A DNA stretch of 64,000 nucleotides from Streptomyces sp. V4I2 (GTDB taxonomy: Bacteria > Actinomycetota > Actinomycetes > Streptomycetales > Streptomycetaceae). The notes beneath the pieces are model-generated. The model searched no databases. It was not told the DNA's origin and worked only from the letters and a program-made list of their open reading frames with translations. This document shows, one piece after another, positions 54,719-63,484 of the stretch (the first letter of the stretch is position 1; each line of letters begins with the position of its first letter). The position numbers were made by a program, and so were the translations under genes. The DNA is taken from contig NZ_JAUSZM010000003.1 of NCBI RefSeq assembly GCF_030817655.1, positions 248,001-312,000 on the forward strand, written 5' to 3'.

Positions 54719-56307
54719 GTGAGGTTCGTTGCCCTTCATGTGATGGATGTCAACGAGCTTGTGCAGACGGTGTTTTCGGGTCTGTCCCCGCTGGTCATGG
54801 AGGATGTGGCCGACGAGGGTGAGCGGATCGTGGTGCGGGCCCGGACGCCGCTGGACACCGCGGTTTGCCCGGTGTGCGGGGCCTCGTCGGGACGGGTGCA
54901 CGGATATCACTGGCGGACGGTGGCCGACGTTCCGGTCGACGGGCGACGGGTGGTGGTCCGTGTGCGGGTGCGGCGTCTGGTGTGCCCCACGCGAGGCTGC
55001 CGCCACACCTTCCGCGAACAGGTGCCCGGGGTGCTGGAGCGATACCAGCGACGCACCGCTCGTCTGACCAGGCAGGTCAAGGCCGTGGTCAAAGAGTTAG
55101 CGGGCCGGGCGGGATCACGTTTGCTGGCGATACTCGCGGTGGGCCTGTCCCGTCACACGGCCCTGCGCACCCTGCTGCGCATCCCGTTGCCCACCGGGCG
55201 GGTGCCCCGCGTGATCGGCGTCGACGATTTCGCCCTGCGCCGGCGGCACCGCTATGCCACCGTGGTGATCGACGCCGAGACCCATGAGCGGATCGACGTG
55301 CTGCCCGACCGCACGGCCGACACGCTGGAAGCGTGGCTGCGCGGGCATCCGGGCATCCGGGCATCGGGGCATCGGGGCATCGGGGCATCGAGATCGTGTG
55401 CCGCGACGGCTCAGCCACCTACGCCGAGGCCATCCGCCGCGCCCTGCCCGACGCGGTGCAAGTCGGTGATCGCTGGCATTTATGGAAGAACCTGTGCGAA
55501 GCCGCCCTGAGCGAGGTGAAGGCACACAGTGCCTGCTGGGCCACCGTACTGAACGCGCCGATCTACGACGGGCCCCGCGCTCAGACCACCCTCGAACGCT
55601 GGCATCAGGTTCATGGCCTGCTCGAGAAGGGCGTGGGCCTGCTCGAATGCGCCCGCCGTCTGCAACTGGCCCTGAACACCGTCAAACGCTACGCCCGAGC
55701 CGACCGGCCCGAGCGCATGCTCCGCGTCCCCAAGTACCGTGCCAGCCTGGTCGATCCCTACCGTGAGCACCTGCGCAAACGCCGAAGTGAAGACCCCGGC
55801 GTCCCCGTCCAGCACCTCTTCGAAGAGATCAAGGCCCTCGGCTTCACGGGCTGCCTGAACCTTCTGCACAAGTACATCAACCAAGGCCGCGCGGACGCCG
55901 ACCGCAGACACATCTCGCCACGCCGGCTCGCCCGGATGCTGCTGACCCGACCCGACAACCTCAAGCCCGAGCAGCACGAACTCCTGGCCAAGCTCACCGC
56001 CGCCTGCCCCGAGATGACCCAACTGGCCGCAGGTATCAGAGACTTCGCCCCGCTCCTTACGCCACACACCGACAACGCCGACGCGCTCACGCACTGGATC
56101 GCCCAAGTCCGAACAGCCGACCTGCCCCACCTACACGCCTTCACCCGGGGCCTGGACCGGGACATCCAAGCCGTGATCGCCGGGCTCACGCTTCCGTACA
56201 GCAACGGCCCCACCGAGGGCGTCAACACCAAGACCAAACGGATCGCGCGCCAGATGCACGGACGAGCAGGCTTCACCCTGCTCCGGCACCGCATCCTCCT
56301 CGGATAA
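54719..56307 (+). pseudogene. ISL3-family transposase, frameshifted by 8-bp repeat expansion
   Basis: First part (to about 55343): zinc-ribbon [19 protein letters not shown] and [16 protein letters not shown], then [20 protein letters not shown] (first Asp). Second part in another frame: [18 protein letters not shown] (second Asp), [14 protein letters not shown] and YSNGPTEGVNTKTKRIARQM (Glu). Between them lie six copies of GGCATC[C/G]G (last copy ends in A). The sequence HPGIEIV expected at this point needs only two copies, so four extra units (+32 bases) shift the frame. Five copies would restore it. Confidence 0.88.
55344..55391 (+). repeat. 8-bp tandem repeat, 6 copies
   Basis: Units GGCATCCG, GGCATCCG, GGCATCGG (three times), GGCATCGA in direct succession inside the transposase gene. 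Typical of slipped-strand expansion. Confidence 0.92.
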
Positions 56308-56348
56308 CAGCACGCTCCGTCACCACCGAATGTGAGACAGGGCCGTTA

Positions 56349-56772
56349 GTTGTACACACCCGCCGAGGGCGTGATCGTCCGGTTCGTCCGGCCGGTGGCC
56401 CCCCTTATCTGTTGAGGGGCCGGTCGCGGCGGCGTGCTGGTGGGCGCGGACGATGGTGGAGTCGATCTGCACCAGCCAGTCGATGTCGCCGGCCTCGTCG
56501 GCCTGGGCCTGGATCTGCGGCAGGGCTCTGGTGAACACGCCGTCCAGGGCGTAGCGGCGGTAGCGGGTGTAGACGGTCTGCCACGGGCCGTAGCGTTCCG
56601 GCAGGTCACGCCAGGAGACCCCGGTGCGGATCTTGTAGACCATGCCGTTGATGACCTGCTGGTCCGCGATGCGCGGTCGCCCCGTCGCAGCCCGAGGTAT
56701 CAGCGGAGCGAGTAACTGCCACTCATGGTCGGTGAGTTCATGGCGGCGTATCACCCCACCATGATCCACCAT
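56349..56772 (-). pseudogene. IS5-family transposase N-terminal remnant
   Basis: VIRRHELTDHEWQLLAPLIPR, VSWRDLPERYGPWQTVYTRYR and WLVQIDSTIVRAHQHAAATG (first Asp) are clear. The frame runs into the ISL3 end after HALGG, so the catalytic C-terminus is missing. No matching half was found on the other side of the ISL3. Confidence 0.85.
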
Positions 56773-56873
56773 CTGATGATCTTTGAAGACGGACTCTAAC
56801 AGTCGTCTCAGGTTCGCTCGGTAAGAAGTAGGCGTCCAGATAAGCGATGCAACCCGTATGTAGGAGGCTAGTG

Positions 56874-59024
56874 ATGGCAGTCAACGCAGCGCCGTCCGGG
56901 GAAGCGCCGGCCGGTCGGTTGGCAGGCCGGTGGGTGCCATGGTTAGTGATTGGCTTGTGGCTGGTGCTGGCGGCGGGCATGATGCCGCTGAGCGGAAAGT
57001 TGAGCTCGGTCACCACCGACAGCGTCGTAGACACCCTGCCGGCCAGTGCCGAGTCCACCAAGGTGGCGGTGCTGGAGGACAGTCTCCCCGGCGGTGACGA
57101 CAACACGTTCGTCTTCGTGTACCACCGCGCCGGCGGCATGACCGACGCCGACCGCGCGACGGTCGAGCGCCACTACAACACCCTTGCCAAGCGGTACCCG
57201 CCGAAGGCGACGGCGGCGGCCGGCGAGGACGACGAGGGCTCACCGACGAGCCCCTCCACCGACCGCAAGGCGATGATGTTCACCCTCGAGGTGAGCACGG
57301 CCTACGGCGCACCGGAGGACATCGTCGGCCCGTTACGTGACGCCGCGAAGGACCGCCCCTCCGGCCTGGAACTCGACGTGACCGGCCCGGGCGCGATCGA
57401 CGGCGACATGGATGCCGTCTTCGACGGCATCGACGTGCAGGTCCTCCTCACCACCATCATCGTCGTCACGCTCCTGCTCATCCTCACCTACCGCAGCCCG
57501 GTGTTGTGGATCATCCCGCTGGTGGCCGTTGGCGCGGCCGCACTGACCTCGATGGGGACCGTCTACCTGCTCGTCAAGGGCTTCGGCATCGTGGTCAACG
57601 ACCAGAACTCGGCGCTGCTGACGATCCTGGTATTCGGCGTCGGCACGGACTACGCGCTGTTGCTCATCGCTCGATATCGGGAGGCACTGCACCACCATGA
57701 GAACGTCCGGGTCGCGATGGTCCACGCGCTACGCGGCGCGGCGCCGGCCATCGTGGCGTCCGCGGCCACCGTGGTCGCCGCCCTGCTCTGCCTGCTCGTC
57801 GCGGACCTGAACAGCACCAGCGGGTTGGGCCCGATCGGTGCGGCCGGCATCCTGTGCGCGCTGGTGGCCATGCTGACGCTGTTCCCGGCGGTGCTCGTGG
57901 TGCTCGGCAGGCGGATCTTCTGGCCGGCCATCCCGCGGTTCAGCACGGCCGTGGAGGAGAAGCCGGGGCTGTGGGGACGGCTCGGCACCGCCATCAGCCG
58001 CCGCCGGTGGGTGGCGACGCTCGGCTCGCTCGGAGTCCTCGGCGTGCTCGCCCTCGGGCTGGCGGGCAACACCGGCGCCCTGCGGGAGCAGGACCAGTTC
58101 CTGTCCGCGCCGGAGTCGGTCACCGGCTTCACCGTTCTCCGCCAGCACTTCCCGGAGCTCGGCGGCCAGCCGATGACGATCTTCACGCGGCCGGCGCACC
58201 AGGAGCGGGTGCTCGACATCGTCAAGGACACTCGCGGTGTGGCCCTGGCCATCCCGGAGCAGACCAGCGGTGGCTGGGCCAACATCTCCGTGTTCCCGAA
58301 GGACGCGCCGGACACCGTCGCAGAGTACGACACGATCAAGCGGGTGCGCACCGCCGTGCACGCGGTGAGCGGGGCGGAGGCGATCGTCGGCGGGCCGAGT
58401 GCGGAGAACCTCGACACCGAGGTGACCACCAAGCGCGACGAGAAGCTGGTGATCCCGCTGGTGCTAGCCGTCGTCCTGATCGTCCTCGGGCTGCTGCTGC
58501 GCGCGATCCTGGCCCCGCTGGTCCTGATGGCCACCGTGATCGTCTCATTCGCCGCAGCCTTCGGCGGCAGCGTGTTCGTCTTCGACACGATCCTCGGGTT
58601 CAAGGGGATCGACTATTCGGTGCCGCTGCTGGCATTCCTGTTCCTGGTGGCGCTCGGCGTCGACTACAACATCTTCCTGGCCAGCCGGGCCCGGGAGGAG
58701 ACCGTACGCCTCGGCACCAGAGAGGGCATGCTCAAAGCCCTCTCGGCCACCGGTGGCGTCATCACCTCGGCAGGCCTGGTCCTGGCGGCCACGTTCGCGG
58801 TCCTCGCCACACTTCCGCTGGTGATGCTGATCGAGGTCGGGTTCCTGGTCGCCTTCGGCGTGCTGCTCGATGCCCTGCTGGTGCGGTCGGTCCTGGTGCC
58901 CGCCCTCACCCTGCTGATCGGCCGGCGGATCTGGTGGCCGAGCCGGCTGTCCCGTCCAGCGACGGAGCTGCCGGACGGTCAACAGTCGCTCGCCGACGAC
59001 GAGGAGCCCGCGCTGCAACGGTGA
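56874..59024 (+). CDS. MMPL/RND-superfamily transporter
   Basis: 716 residues with two MMPL domains, each of about six membrane helices. The first half has the extracytoplasmic DTLPASAESTKVAVLEDSLPG domain and TM motif GVGTDYALLLIARYREAL; the second half repeats it as ALGVDYNIFLASRAREETV. These Asp-Tyr pairs are the proton-relay residues of MmpL proteins. ATG 56874 follows AGGAGG; the ATG nine codons earlier does not. It probably exports lipids, antibiotics or other hydrophobic compounds, driven by proton motive force. Confidence 0.9.
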   Translation: MAVNAAPSGEAPAGRLAGRWVPWLVIGLWLVLAAGMMPLSGKLSSVTTDSVVDTLPASAESTKVAVLEDSLPGGDDNTFVFVYHRAGGMTDADRATVERHYNTLAKRYPPKATAAAGEDDEGSPTSPSTDRKAMMFTLEVSTAYGAPEDIVGPLRDAAKDRPSGLELDVTGPGAIDGDMDAVFDGIDVQVLLTTIIVVTLLLILTYRSPVLWIIPLVAVGAAALTSMGTVYLLVKGFGIVVNDQNSALLTILVFGVGTDYALLLIARYREALHHHENVRVAMVHALRGAAPAIVASAATVVAALLCLLVADLNSTSGLGPIGAAGILCALVAMLTLFPAVLVVLGRRIFWPAIPRFSTAVEEKPGLWGRLGTAISRRRWVATLGSLGVLGVLALGLAGNTGALREQDQFLSAPESVTGFTVLRQHFPELGGQPMTIFTRPAHQERVLDIVKDTRGVALAIPEQTSGGWANISVFPKDAPDTVAEYDTIKRVRTAVHAVSGAEAIVGGPSAENLDTEVTTKRDEKLVIPLVLAVVLIVLGLLLRAILAPLVLMATVIVSFAAAFGGSVFVFDTILGFKGIDYSVPLLAFLFLVALGVDYNIFLASRAREETVRLGTREGMLKALSATGGVITSAGLVLAATFAVLATLPLVMLIEVGFLVAFGVLLDALLVRSVLVPALTLLIGRRIWWPSRLSRPATELPDGQQSLADDEEPALQR

Positions 59025-59043
59025 GCGCGGCGGCACGGACGAG

Positions 59044-59077
59044 ATCCGGGACGGGGGCCCAGGCCCGTCCCGGATTT
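59044..59077 (+). terminator. Terminator after MMPL gene
   Basis: Perfect 12-base stem ATCCGGGACGGG / CCCGTCCCGGAT with an 8-base loop and a short T run, 20 bases after the stop codon. Confidence 0.8.
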
Positions 59078-59116
59078 TGGTTCTGTCGACGATCTTGTGA
59101 TCCGGGCGGGTTGGAC

Positions 59117-60548
59117 TCATCGCGCGAGCAGGACGCGTTTGCGAAGGAGATCGAGGCTGGCCCGGCCGAACATCTGCCGTTTCAGCATCAGTCGGTTGAT
59201 GTTGCCTTCGACGGCGCCGGAACTGTGGGGAAGGGACGGTCCGTTGCGGACGGTGTCGAAGTCGCGGCGGAGGTTGTGGGCGAAGTCCGCGAGTGGGGCG
59301 AGGGAGTCTCGTTCGGCCTCGGCGATCCAGTTCCTCGAGGCGGTCGCCGTGGCGTGCGGTCATCATGACGACGAATTTCCTGACGTGAAGAGTAAGCCGG
59401 TCCAGTTCGGGATCGCGTTCATGCAGCCGATGAAGCTTGCCGGTATCCCCGTCCCGCAGGTGTTCGGGATGAGTCATGGTCCATGAGGTGACCTCGCGGA
59501 CCGACGGAGGCTTCGGCCCGGGATCGGGTGCGTGTCCGCGCCCGGTGCGGTACTGCCGCAGATGACGCTGGACGGCCAACTCGCCTCCGGAGTAGCCCTG
59601 TTCCTGAATCTCGCGGTAGAGCTGGCTGACGTTCCTGACGCCATCGTTCCAGCGCCGGTGCAGGTAGCCGACATACGGGTCGACGACGTGCGCCCGCTGC
59701 AGGCTTCTGGTGACGCGTCGTCCACGGAGGGGGCCTTGACCAGTTTGCGGACGATGGCCTGGTGCAGTCCGAGTTTCCGGCCGGTCCCCGCCTTCGACAT
59801 TCCCTGCCGCCACAACTCGTGGGCGGCAGCATGTCGCTCACGGAGCCGAGTCACGATCTTCAGTTCCGTCGGCAGCTGGACTACCTGCGGTTCGTCGGGG
59901 GTGTCTGCGGGTTGTAAAGGCGGTTCGGCCAGACGGGAGCGATGACCGTTCACTGTCTTTTCGACCGCCTGGCCGAGATTGGCCCACAGATGATAGCGAT
60001 CAGCGACCTACTCGGCCTGCGGCGCTCCGATGCGTGCGCCTTCCGCGTAACCGCTGGAGCGGACCCTGCAGATCACCTTCACCTCGGGGTGGTCGCGCAG
60101 CCATGCGGCGAGGTCTTCGCCCTCGCGCCCCTCATAGAGACGCAGTGGGCGGTGGGTTGCCATGTCGACCGTGCCGTAGTGACGGCCCTTGCGGAAAGGG
60201 AAATCGTCGACGCCGAGGACTTCCACCTCGCCGACCTCCGGTTCGGGCAGGTCTCTGACCAGCCGCAGCAGCGTGTCCCTGCCCACGGTCATGTCGGCCG
60301 GGCAGAAGCCAGGCGGGCTCCTGCCCGGCCGGCCAGGGCCAGCCCGATCCGCGTCAGCACCCCGCGCAATAGCGGGGTCGGCCGACTGTGCGGGGTCGTC
60401 AGTCCCACGATCTGTTCCGCGAACGTCACCGCCGTGCAGGCAGTGTTCTCGCGGCGGAACCGGCGTATGCGTAACTCGATCACCACGCCCAGCCCGCCCA
60501 CGGCGACGTCACGCAACTTGCGTACGTACCGGCCGTGCACCCGAGCGG
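59117..60548 (-). pseudogene. ISL3-family transposase remnant
   Basis: Reading right to left: ARVHGRYVRKLRDVAVGGLG, TVGRDTLLRLVRDLPEPEVG then EVLGVDDFPFRKGRHYGTVD (Asp), VNGHRSRLAEPPLQP, AHVVDPYVGYLHRRWNDGV, and the end VEGNINRLMLKRQMFGRASL. The pieces lie in three frames, so there are several frameshifts. The N-terminal zinc ribbon is replaced by the right end of a TnpB element at about 60550. Confidence 0.85.
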
Positions 60549-60561
60549 AGCTTTGAATCCT

Positions 60562-60581
60562 CCCCCTCGTGAACGAGGGGG
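60562..60581. repeat. Subterminal hairpin at TnpB element end
   Basis: CCCCCTCG, four-base loop, CGAGGGGG, just beyond the tnpB stop. This is the usual position of the transposon right-end hairpin and of the 3' scaffold of the guide (omega/reRNA) in IS605-group elements; the sequence directly outside would act as the guide. Confidence 0.5.
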
Positions 60582-60590
60582 ATTCCTGGC

Positions 60591-61818
60591 TCAGGCCGCC
60601 TCCTGGAGCAGCGCTCCGGGAGGTCTTACGCCCTCGACACCAGCCGGGTTGAGACCAGCCCGGACGAGCATCACCGCGGGCGGAGTTCTTGTCTCTCGGC
60701 GAGACGGCTCCGCACGCGGTGCAGGTGTAGGTACGTTCCGACAGCGGCAGTGCGTGCTTGGCTCTCGCTCCGCAATGCGCGCAGTCCATGGTGGTGTGTG
60801 CGGGGTGCACGAGCCGGACATCCCGCCCGTGCTTACGGCCCATCTCGGTCAGAGCCTTCTTGGTGGCGCCGATCGCGGCGTCGGCCGCCTTGCGGGCCAT
60901 CGAGGACTTGGCGAGGAACTTCGGGCGGAAATCCTCCACCGCGATCGCGTCATGGTCGCGGACAACCTTCTTGGCCCACTTGCGGCCGGCGTCCTGCCGC
61001 TGCCGGGCGATCTTCGCGTAGGTCTTTGCGCGCAGCTTCTTGGCCGCGCGATAGCCCTTCGAGCCGGGCTGCCCCTTGGCGGGTTTGCGGCGGGCCATCA
61101 TCCGGTCGTACCGCGACAGCTTCGCCTGGGCTTTCCTGCCGTGCTCGGCGTGCGGGAAGTCGTGGGCGTCCGAAGTGGTGGTGGCGGTCTCCTTCACGCC
61201 CCAGTCGACACCGATCACCTCGCCCGTCCCGGGCAACGGCTGGATTTCGGCCGGGACGACGAACGAGGCGTACCAGTGGCCGACACTGTCCCGGTACACC
61301 CGCACCGAGGAGGGATCGGCGGGCAGGTCCCGCGACCACACGACCGTCAGCACGATGTTGCCCGCCAGGTGCAGGAGGCCGTCCTTCAGCCGGAAGCCCC
61401 GCTTGGTGTAGTTCAGGCTCGGGTCGGCCCCGTGCTTCTTCTTCCATCTGGGCATCCCGGCCCGCTGCCGCTGGGGCAGACGATCCCGAATGTCCTTCTG
61501 TGCCTTCGCACGGGACTTGCCGAAATCGCGGATGATCTGCTGCTGCGGAACCGACGAGCCCTCTCGCAGCCACGGAGTGCGGGTGCGGGCCTCGGTCAGC
61601 ATTTTGTCGAGCTGCGCGGGACCGCACGTCCGCTTGTCCTCGCCCTTCGGGCCGGTGCCGGTTCCAGGCATGCCCGGCCTTGGACTTGGCGACGCACTCG
61701 TTCCACACCCACCGGCACCGGCTCCACTCGGCTTCCAGGGCGGTGCGGGCGGTGGACGACACGCGAGTCGGTAGGTCCACCGGGCGTGCCCGGCCTCCCC
61801 CGCTTCACGTGATGTCAT
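60591..61818 (-). pseudogene. tnpB: IS605/IS1341-type TnpB, frameshifted
   Basis: RNA-guided nuclease family. Preserved blocks: DKMLTEARTRTPWLREGSSV, GVDWGVKETATTTS (RuvC-I Asp), HDAIAVEDFRPKFLAKS (RuvC-II Glu), and the zinc ribbon MDCAHCGARAK ... CTACGAVSPRDKNSA. The N-terminus needs a frame change (the true TALEAEWSRCRWVWNECVAK helix is in another frame), and after DKNSA a second change is needed to reach VMLVRAGLNPAGVEGV and the stop at 60591. At least two frameshifts make the copy non-functional. Confidence 0.82.
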
Positions 61819-61841
61819 GATGCGGCTACCGTAGCATCATG
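61816..61841. promoter_or_regulatory. Palindrome spanning both divergent start codons (tnpB / RHH)
   Basis: CATGATGC at 61816-61823 and GCATCATG at 61834-61841, with GCTAC/GTAGC inside. The ATG of tnpB and the ATG of the ribbon-helix-helix gene both lie in the outer arms, so both transcripts would be leaderless and a protein bound here would block both. Confidence 0.65.
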
Positions 61842-61988
61842 ATTCGTTTCGCGTTGCGCATCCCCGAAGACCTCCATGCCCGACTGACCGCGCAAGCCGC
61901 TGCGGACCGGCGGTCAATCAACTCCGAGATTCTGCACCTCATCGAGGTCGCCCTCAGCACTATTGAGGTGGACGACGAATCGCCCTGA
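61839..61988 (+). CDS. Arc-family ribbon-helix-helix DNA-binding protein, 49 aa
   Basis: MIRFALRIPEDLHARLTAQA then ADRRSINSEILHLIEVALS: the N-terminal strand RFALRIP inserts into DNA in Arc-type repressors, followed by two helices with the N-S-E-I turn. The first bases form part of a palindrome, consistent with autoregulation and control of the divergent tnpB. Probably a component of the same mobile element. Confidence 0.8.
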   Translation: MIRFALRIPEDLHARLTAQAAADRRSINSEILHLIEVALSTIEVDDESP

Positions 61989-62035
61989 CGGCGATTCGTC
62001 TACTCCTGCCCCGCTACGCGGGAAGCCGGATACCT

Positions 62036-62055
62036 CCCCGGCCTGAAGGCCGGGG
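62036..62055. repeat. Subterminal hairpin at the other TnpB element end
   Basis: CCCCGGCC, four-base loop TGAA, GGCCGGGG, followed by GCATCCTCCGG. This is the typical end signature of IS605-group elements in Streptomyces and places the element at about 60550-62065. Confidence 0.5.
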
Positions 62056-62074
62056 CATCCTCCGGTTGCCAGGT

Positions 62075-62102
62075 GACAAGGAACCGGGCCCGGTTCCTTG
62101 TC
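62075..62102. terminator. 28-base perfect palindrome at the GntR gene end
   Basis: GACAAGGAACCGGG and its exact complement with no loop. It overlaps the GntR stop codon and could be a terminator or a cruciform site at the boundary with the mobile element. Confidence 0.6.
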
Positions 62103-62814
62103 AGGCATCAGGGTCGCGGGCGTACTTCTTCCGTTCGGCGAGTATCTCGATGAGTTCGCCGGCGCTCGCCATGGTGTGGCGTTCCACCTCGGCATCGATG
62201 GTGGCCGGGTCGCCGTCGAGGATCGCCTTGATGAGCCGCTCATGGACGTGCAGGGCGCGGTCGGGATCCGAACGGGCGCTCTCGTCGACCGTGATGGCGA
62301 TGTTGATCTGGGCTTCCACGGTGGGCCACAGGCGTTCGAGCATGGTGTTCCCGGAGGCGGTCCAAACGGTCCAGTGGAGGTTGACGTGGGCCTGGTGGAG
62401 GCGGTCCGGGTCCTGGACGGCGTGGGCCGCCTGGTACTCCTCCCAGCTACGGCGGAGCTTCTCCTTCCGGGAGCCGTCGGGATCGTCGGCCAGGGCCCGG
62501 GCGGCCAGTTTTTCCAGGGCGACCCGGACCGCGGCCACGTCGGTGATGAACTTCTCGTCGATGTCGGTGACGACGACTCCGCGGTAGGGCTGCTGTTCGA
62601 GGAGTCCTTCGTGGGTCAGCTGGTAGACGGCCTCACGCAGGGTGGGACGGCTGACCCCCATCTGCTGGGCGATCTGGACCTCCCGAAGCCGTTGCCCCGG
62701 TCCCAGCTCTCCGGCCAGGATGGCCCGCCGCAACTCGTTCACCACGGCGTCGCGGCGGGTCTGGTTGTTGACCGGCCGGGGCCCGGTGGTGGCTTGGGGG
62801 GCGTGGTCACTCAT
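62101..62814 (-). CDS. GntR-family regulator (FadR/FCD type)
   Basis: 237 residues. wHTH: LRRAILAGELGPGQRLREVQ, VSRPTLREAVYQLTHEGLL. The C-terminal FCD effector domain keeps His residues (LHQAHVNLHWTVW, VHERLIKAILDGD, VERHTMASA) that usually bind a metal. ATG 62814 with GGAGG upstream. An FadR-type operator sits 15 bases before the start, so it is probably autoregulated; the effector may be an organic acid. Confidence 0.88.
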   Translation of the reverse strand: MSDHAPQATTGPRPVNNQTRRDAVVNELRRAILAGELGPGQRLREVQIAQQMGVSRPTLREAVYQLTHEGLLEQQPYRGVVVTDIDEKFITDVAAVRVALEKLAARALADDPDGSRKEKLRRSWEEYQAAHAVQDPDRLHQAHVNLHWTVWTASGNTMLERLWPTVEAQINIAITVDESARSDPDRALHVHERLIKAILDGDPATIDAEVERHTMASAGELIEILAERKKYARDPDA

Positions 62815-62828
62815 GGGTCCTCCGCAGA

Positions 62829-62839
62829 TTGTCAGACCA
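62829..62839. promoter_or_regulatory. FadR-type GntR operator
   Basis: TTGTCAGACCA fits the T-N-G-T-N3-A-C-N-A consensus of the FadR subfamily. It lies just upstream of the gntR start, between it and the PPOX gene. Confidence 0.6.
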
Positions 62840-62911
62840 CATAGTAGCCACCGCCATGACATCCTTGCGGCCCGGAAGCCGGGAGAGTGGGCCGGCGGCT
62901 TCGCGGGTCGA

Positions 62912-63316
62912 TCAGGCGCCGTACTCGGTCACGCGCTCGGCGCTGATGGTGACGACCACTCTTGGCGTCGTCGCGGCCTCCTGCCAGGGCTTGCCCTCGT
63001 ACTTGTGGGAGAGTTCGTCGATCAGCTCCGGCCCGCCGTCCCGGGTGATGGTGACCGGTCCGCGGACGACGGCGTAGACGTAGGGATTGTCGCGGTCGGT
63101 GATCAGGATGCCGGCGCGGGGGTCGCGCAGCAGGTTGAGGTGTTTCACGCGGCCCTCGACGGTGGAGAAGGCGATCCCGTCTCCGTCGTCTGTGGCCTTC
63201 ACCCAGACTATGGACTGCTGGGGCAGGCCGTCCCTGCCGATCGTGGCGAGCGTCGCGAAGTTGGGCTCGGAGGCCAGTTTCCGTGCCAGCTCGGTGAGTT
63301 GGGGCATGTCGGTCAC
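62912..63316 (-). CDS. PPOX-class F420/FMN-binding oxidoreductase
   Basis: About 134 residues, split-barrel fold: LASEPNFATLATIGRDGLPQ, VWVKATDDGDGIAFSTVEGR, KHLNLLRDPRAGILI, and the C-terminal YEGKPWQEA. It matches actinobacterial F420-dependent PPOX proteins. GTG 63316 or ATG 63307 may be the start; the ribosome site is weak for both. Confidence 0.82.
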   Translation of the reverse strand: MTDMPQLTELARKLASEPNFATLATIGRDGLPQQSIVWVKATDDGDGIAFSTVEGRVKHLNLLRDPRAGILITDRDNPYVYAVVRGPVTITRDGGPELIDELSHKYEGKPWQEAATTPRVVVTISAERVTEYGA

Positions 63317-63350
63317 CTTTTCGGTAGGAGACGAGCTTTCAGGGAGGGGG

Positions 63351-63398
63351 CGGTGGCAGGCCCCCCACGCGGGGAGGAGTGTGGGGGGCCTGCCACCG
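63351..63398. terminator. Strong hairpin after ABC ATPase gene
   Basis: 18-base perfect stem (arms CGGTGGCAGGCCCCCCAC and its complement), 12-base loop. It separates the ABC operon from the PPOX gene. Confidence 0.8.
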
Positions 63399-63484
63399 TA
63401 CGCGGCCCCGCCCGGACCGGCGCAGCGGAGGCCGGCCCTGTGCGGTGGGCGGGGTCGCCGTTCCGGGTCGGCCGCCGGGGCCGT

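Larger units (their letters stand above)
54681..56348. mobile_element. ISL3-family element
   Basis: Terminal inverted repeats of 34 bases (54681-54714 and 56315-56348) starting TAACGGCCCTGTCTC, differing at one position. The transposase gene inside is frameshifted by a short tandem repeat. The element sits in an IS5 transposase gene. Confidence 0.9.

Noticed and set aside
50902..54822. 1306-codon plus-strand open frame opposite the Rhs gene
   Set aside because: Its translation is Val/Gly/Arg-rich and mirrors the Rhs codons; the minus-strand frame has a signal peptide and YD repeats.
55344..55391. Possible CRISPR array
   Set aside because: Direct 8-bp repeats without spacers; a slippage tract, not CRISPR. 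No CRISPR array found elsewhere.
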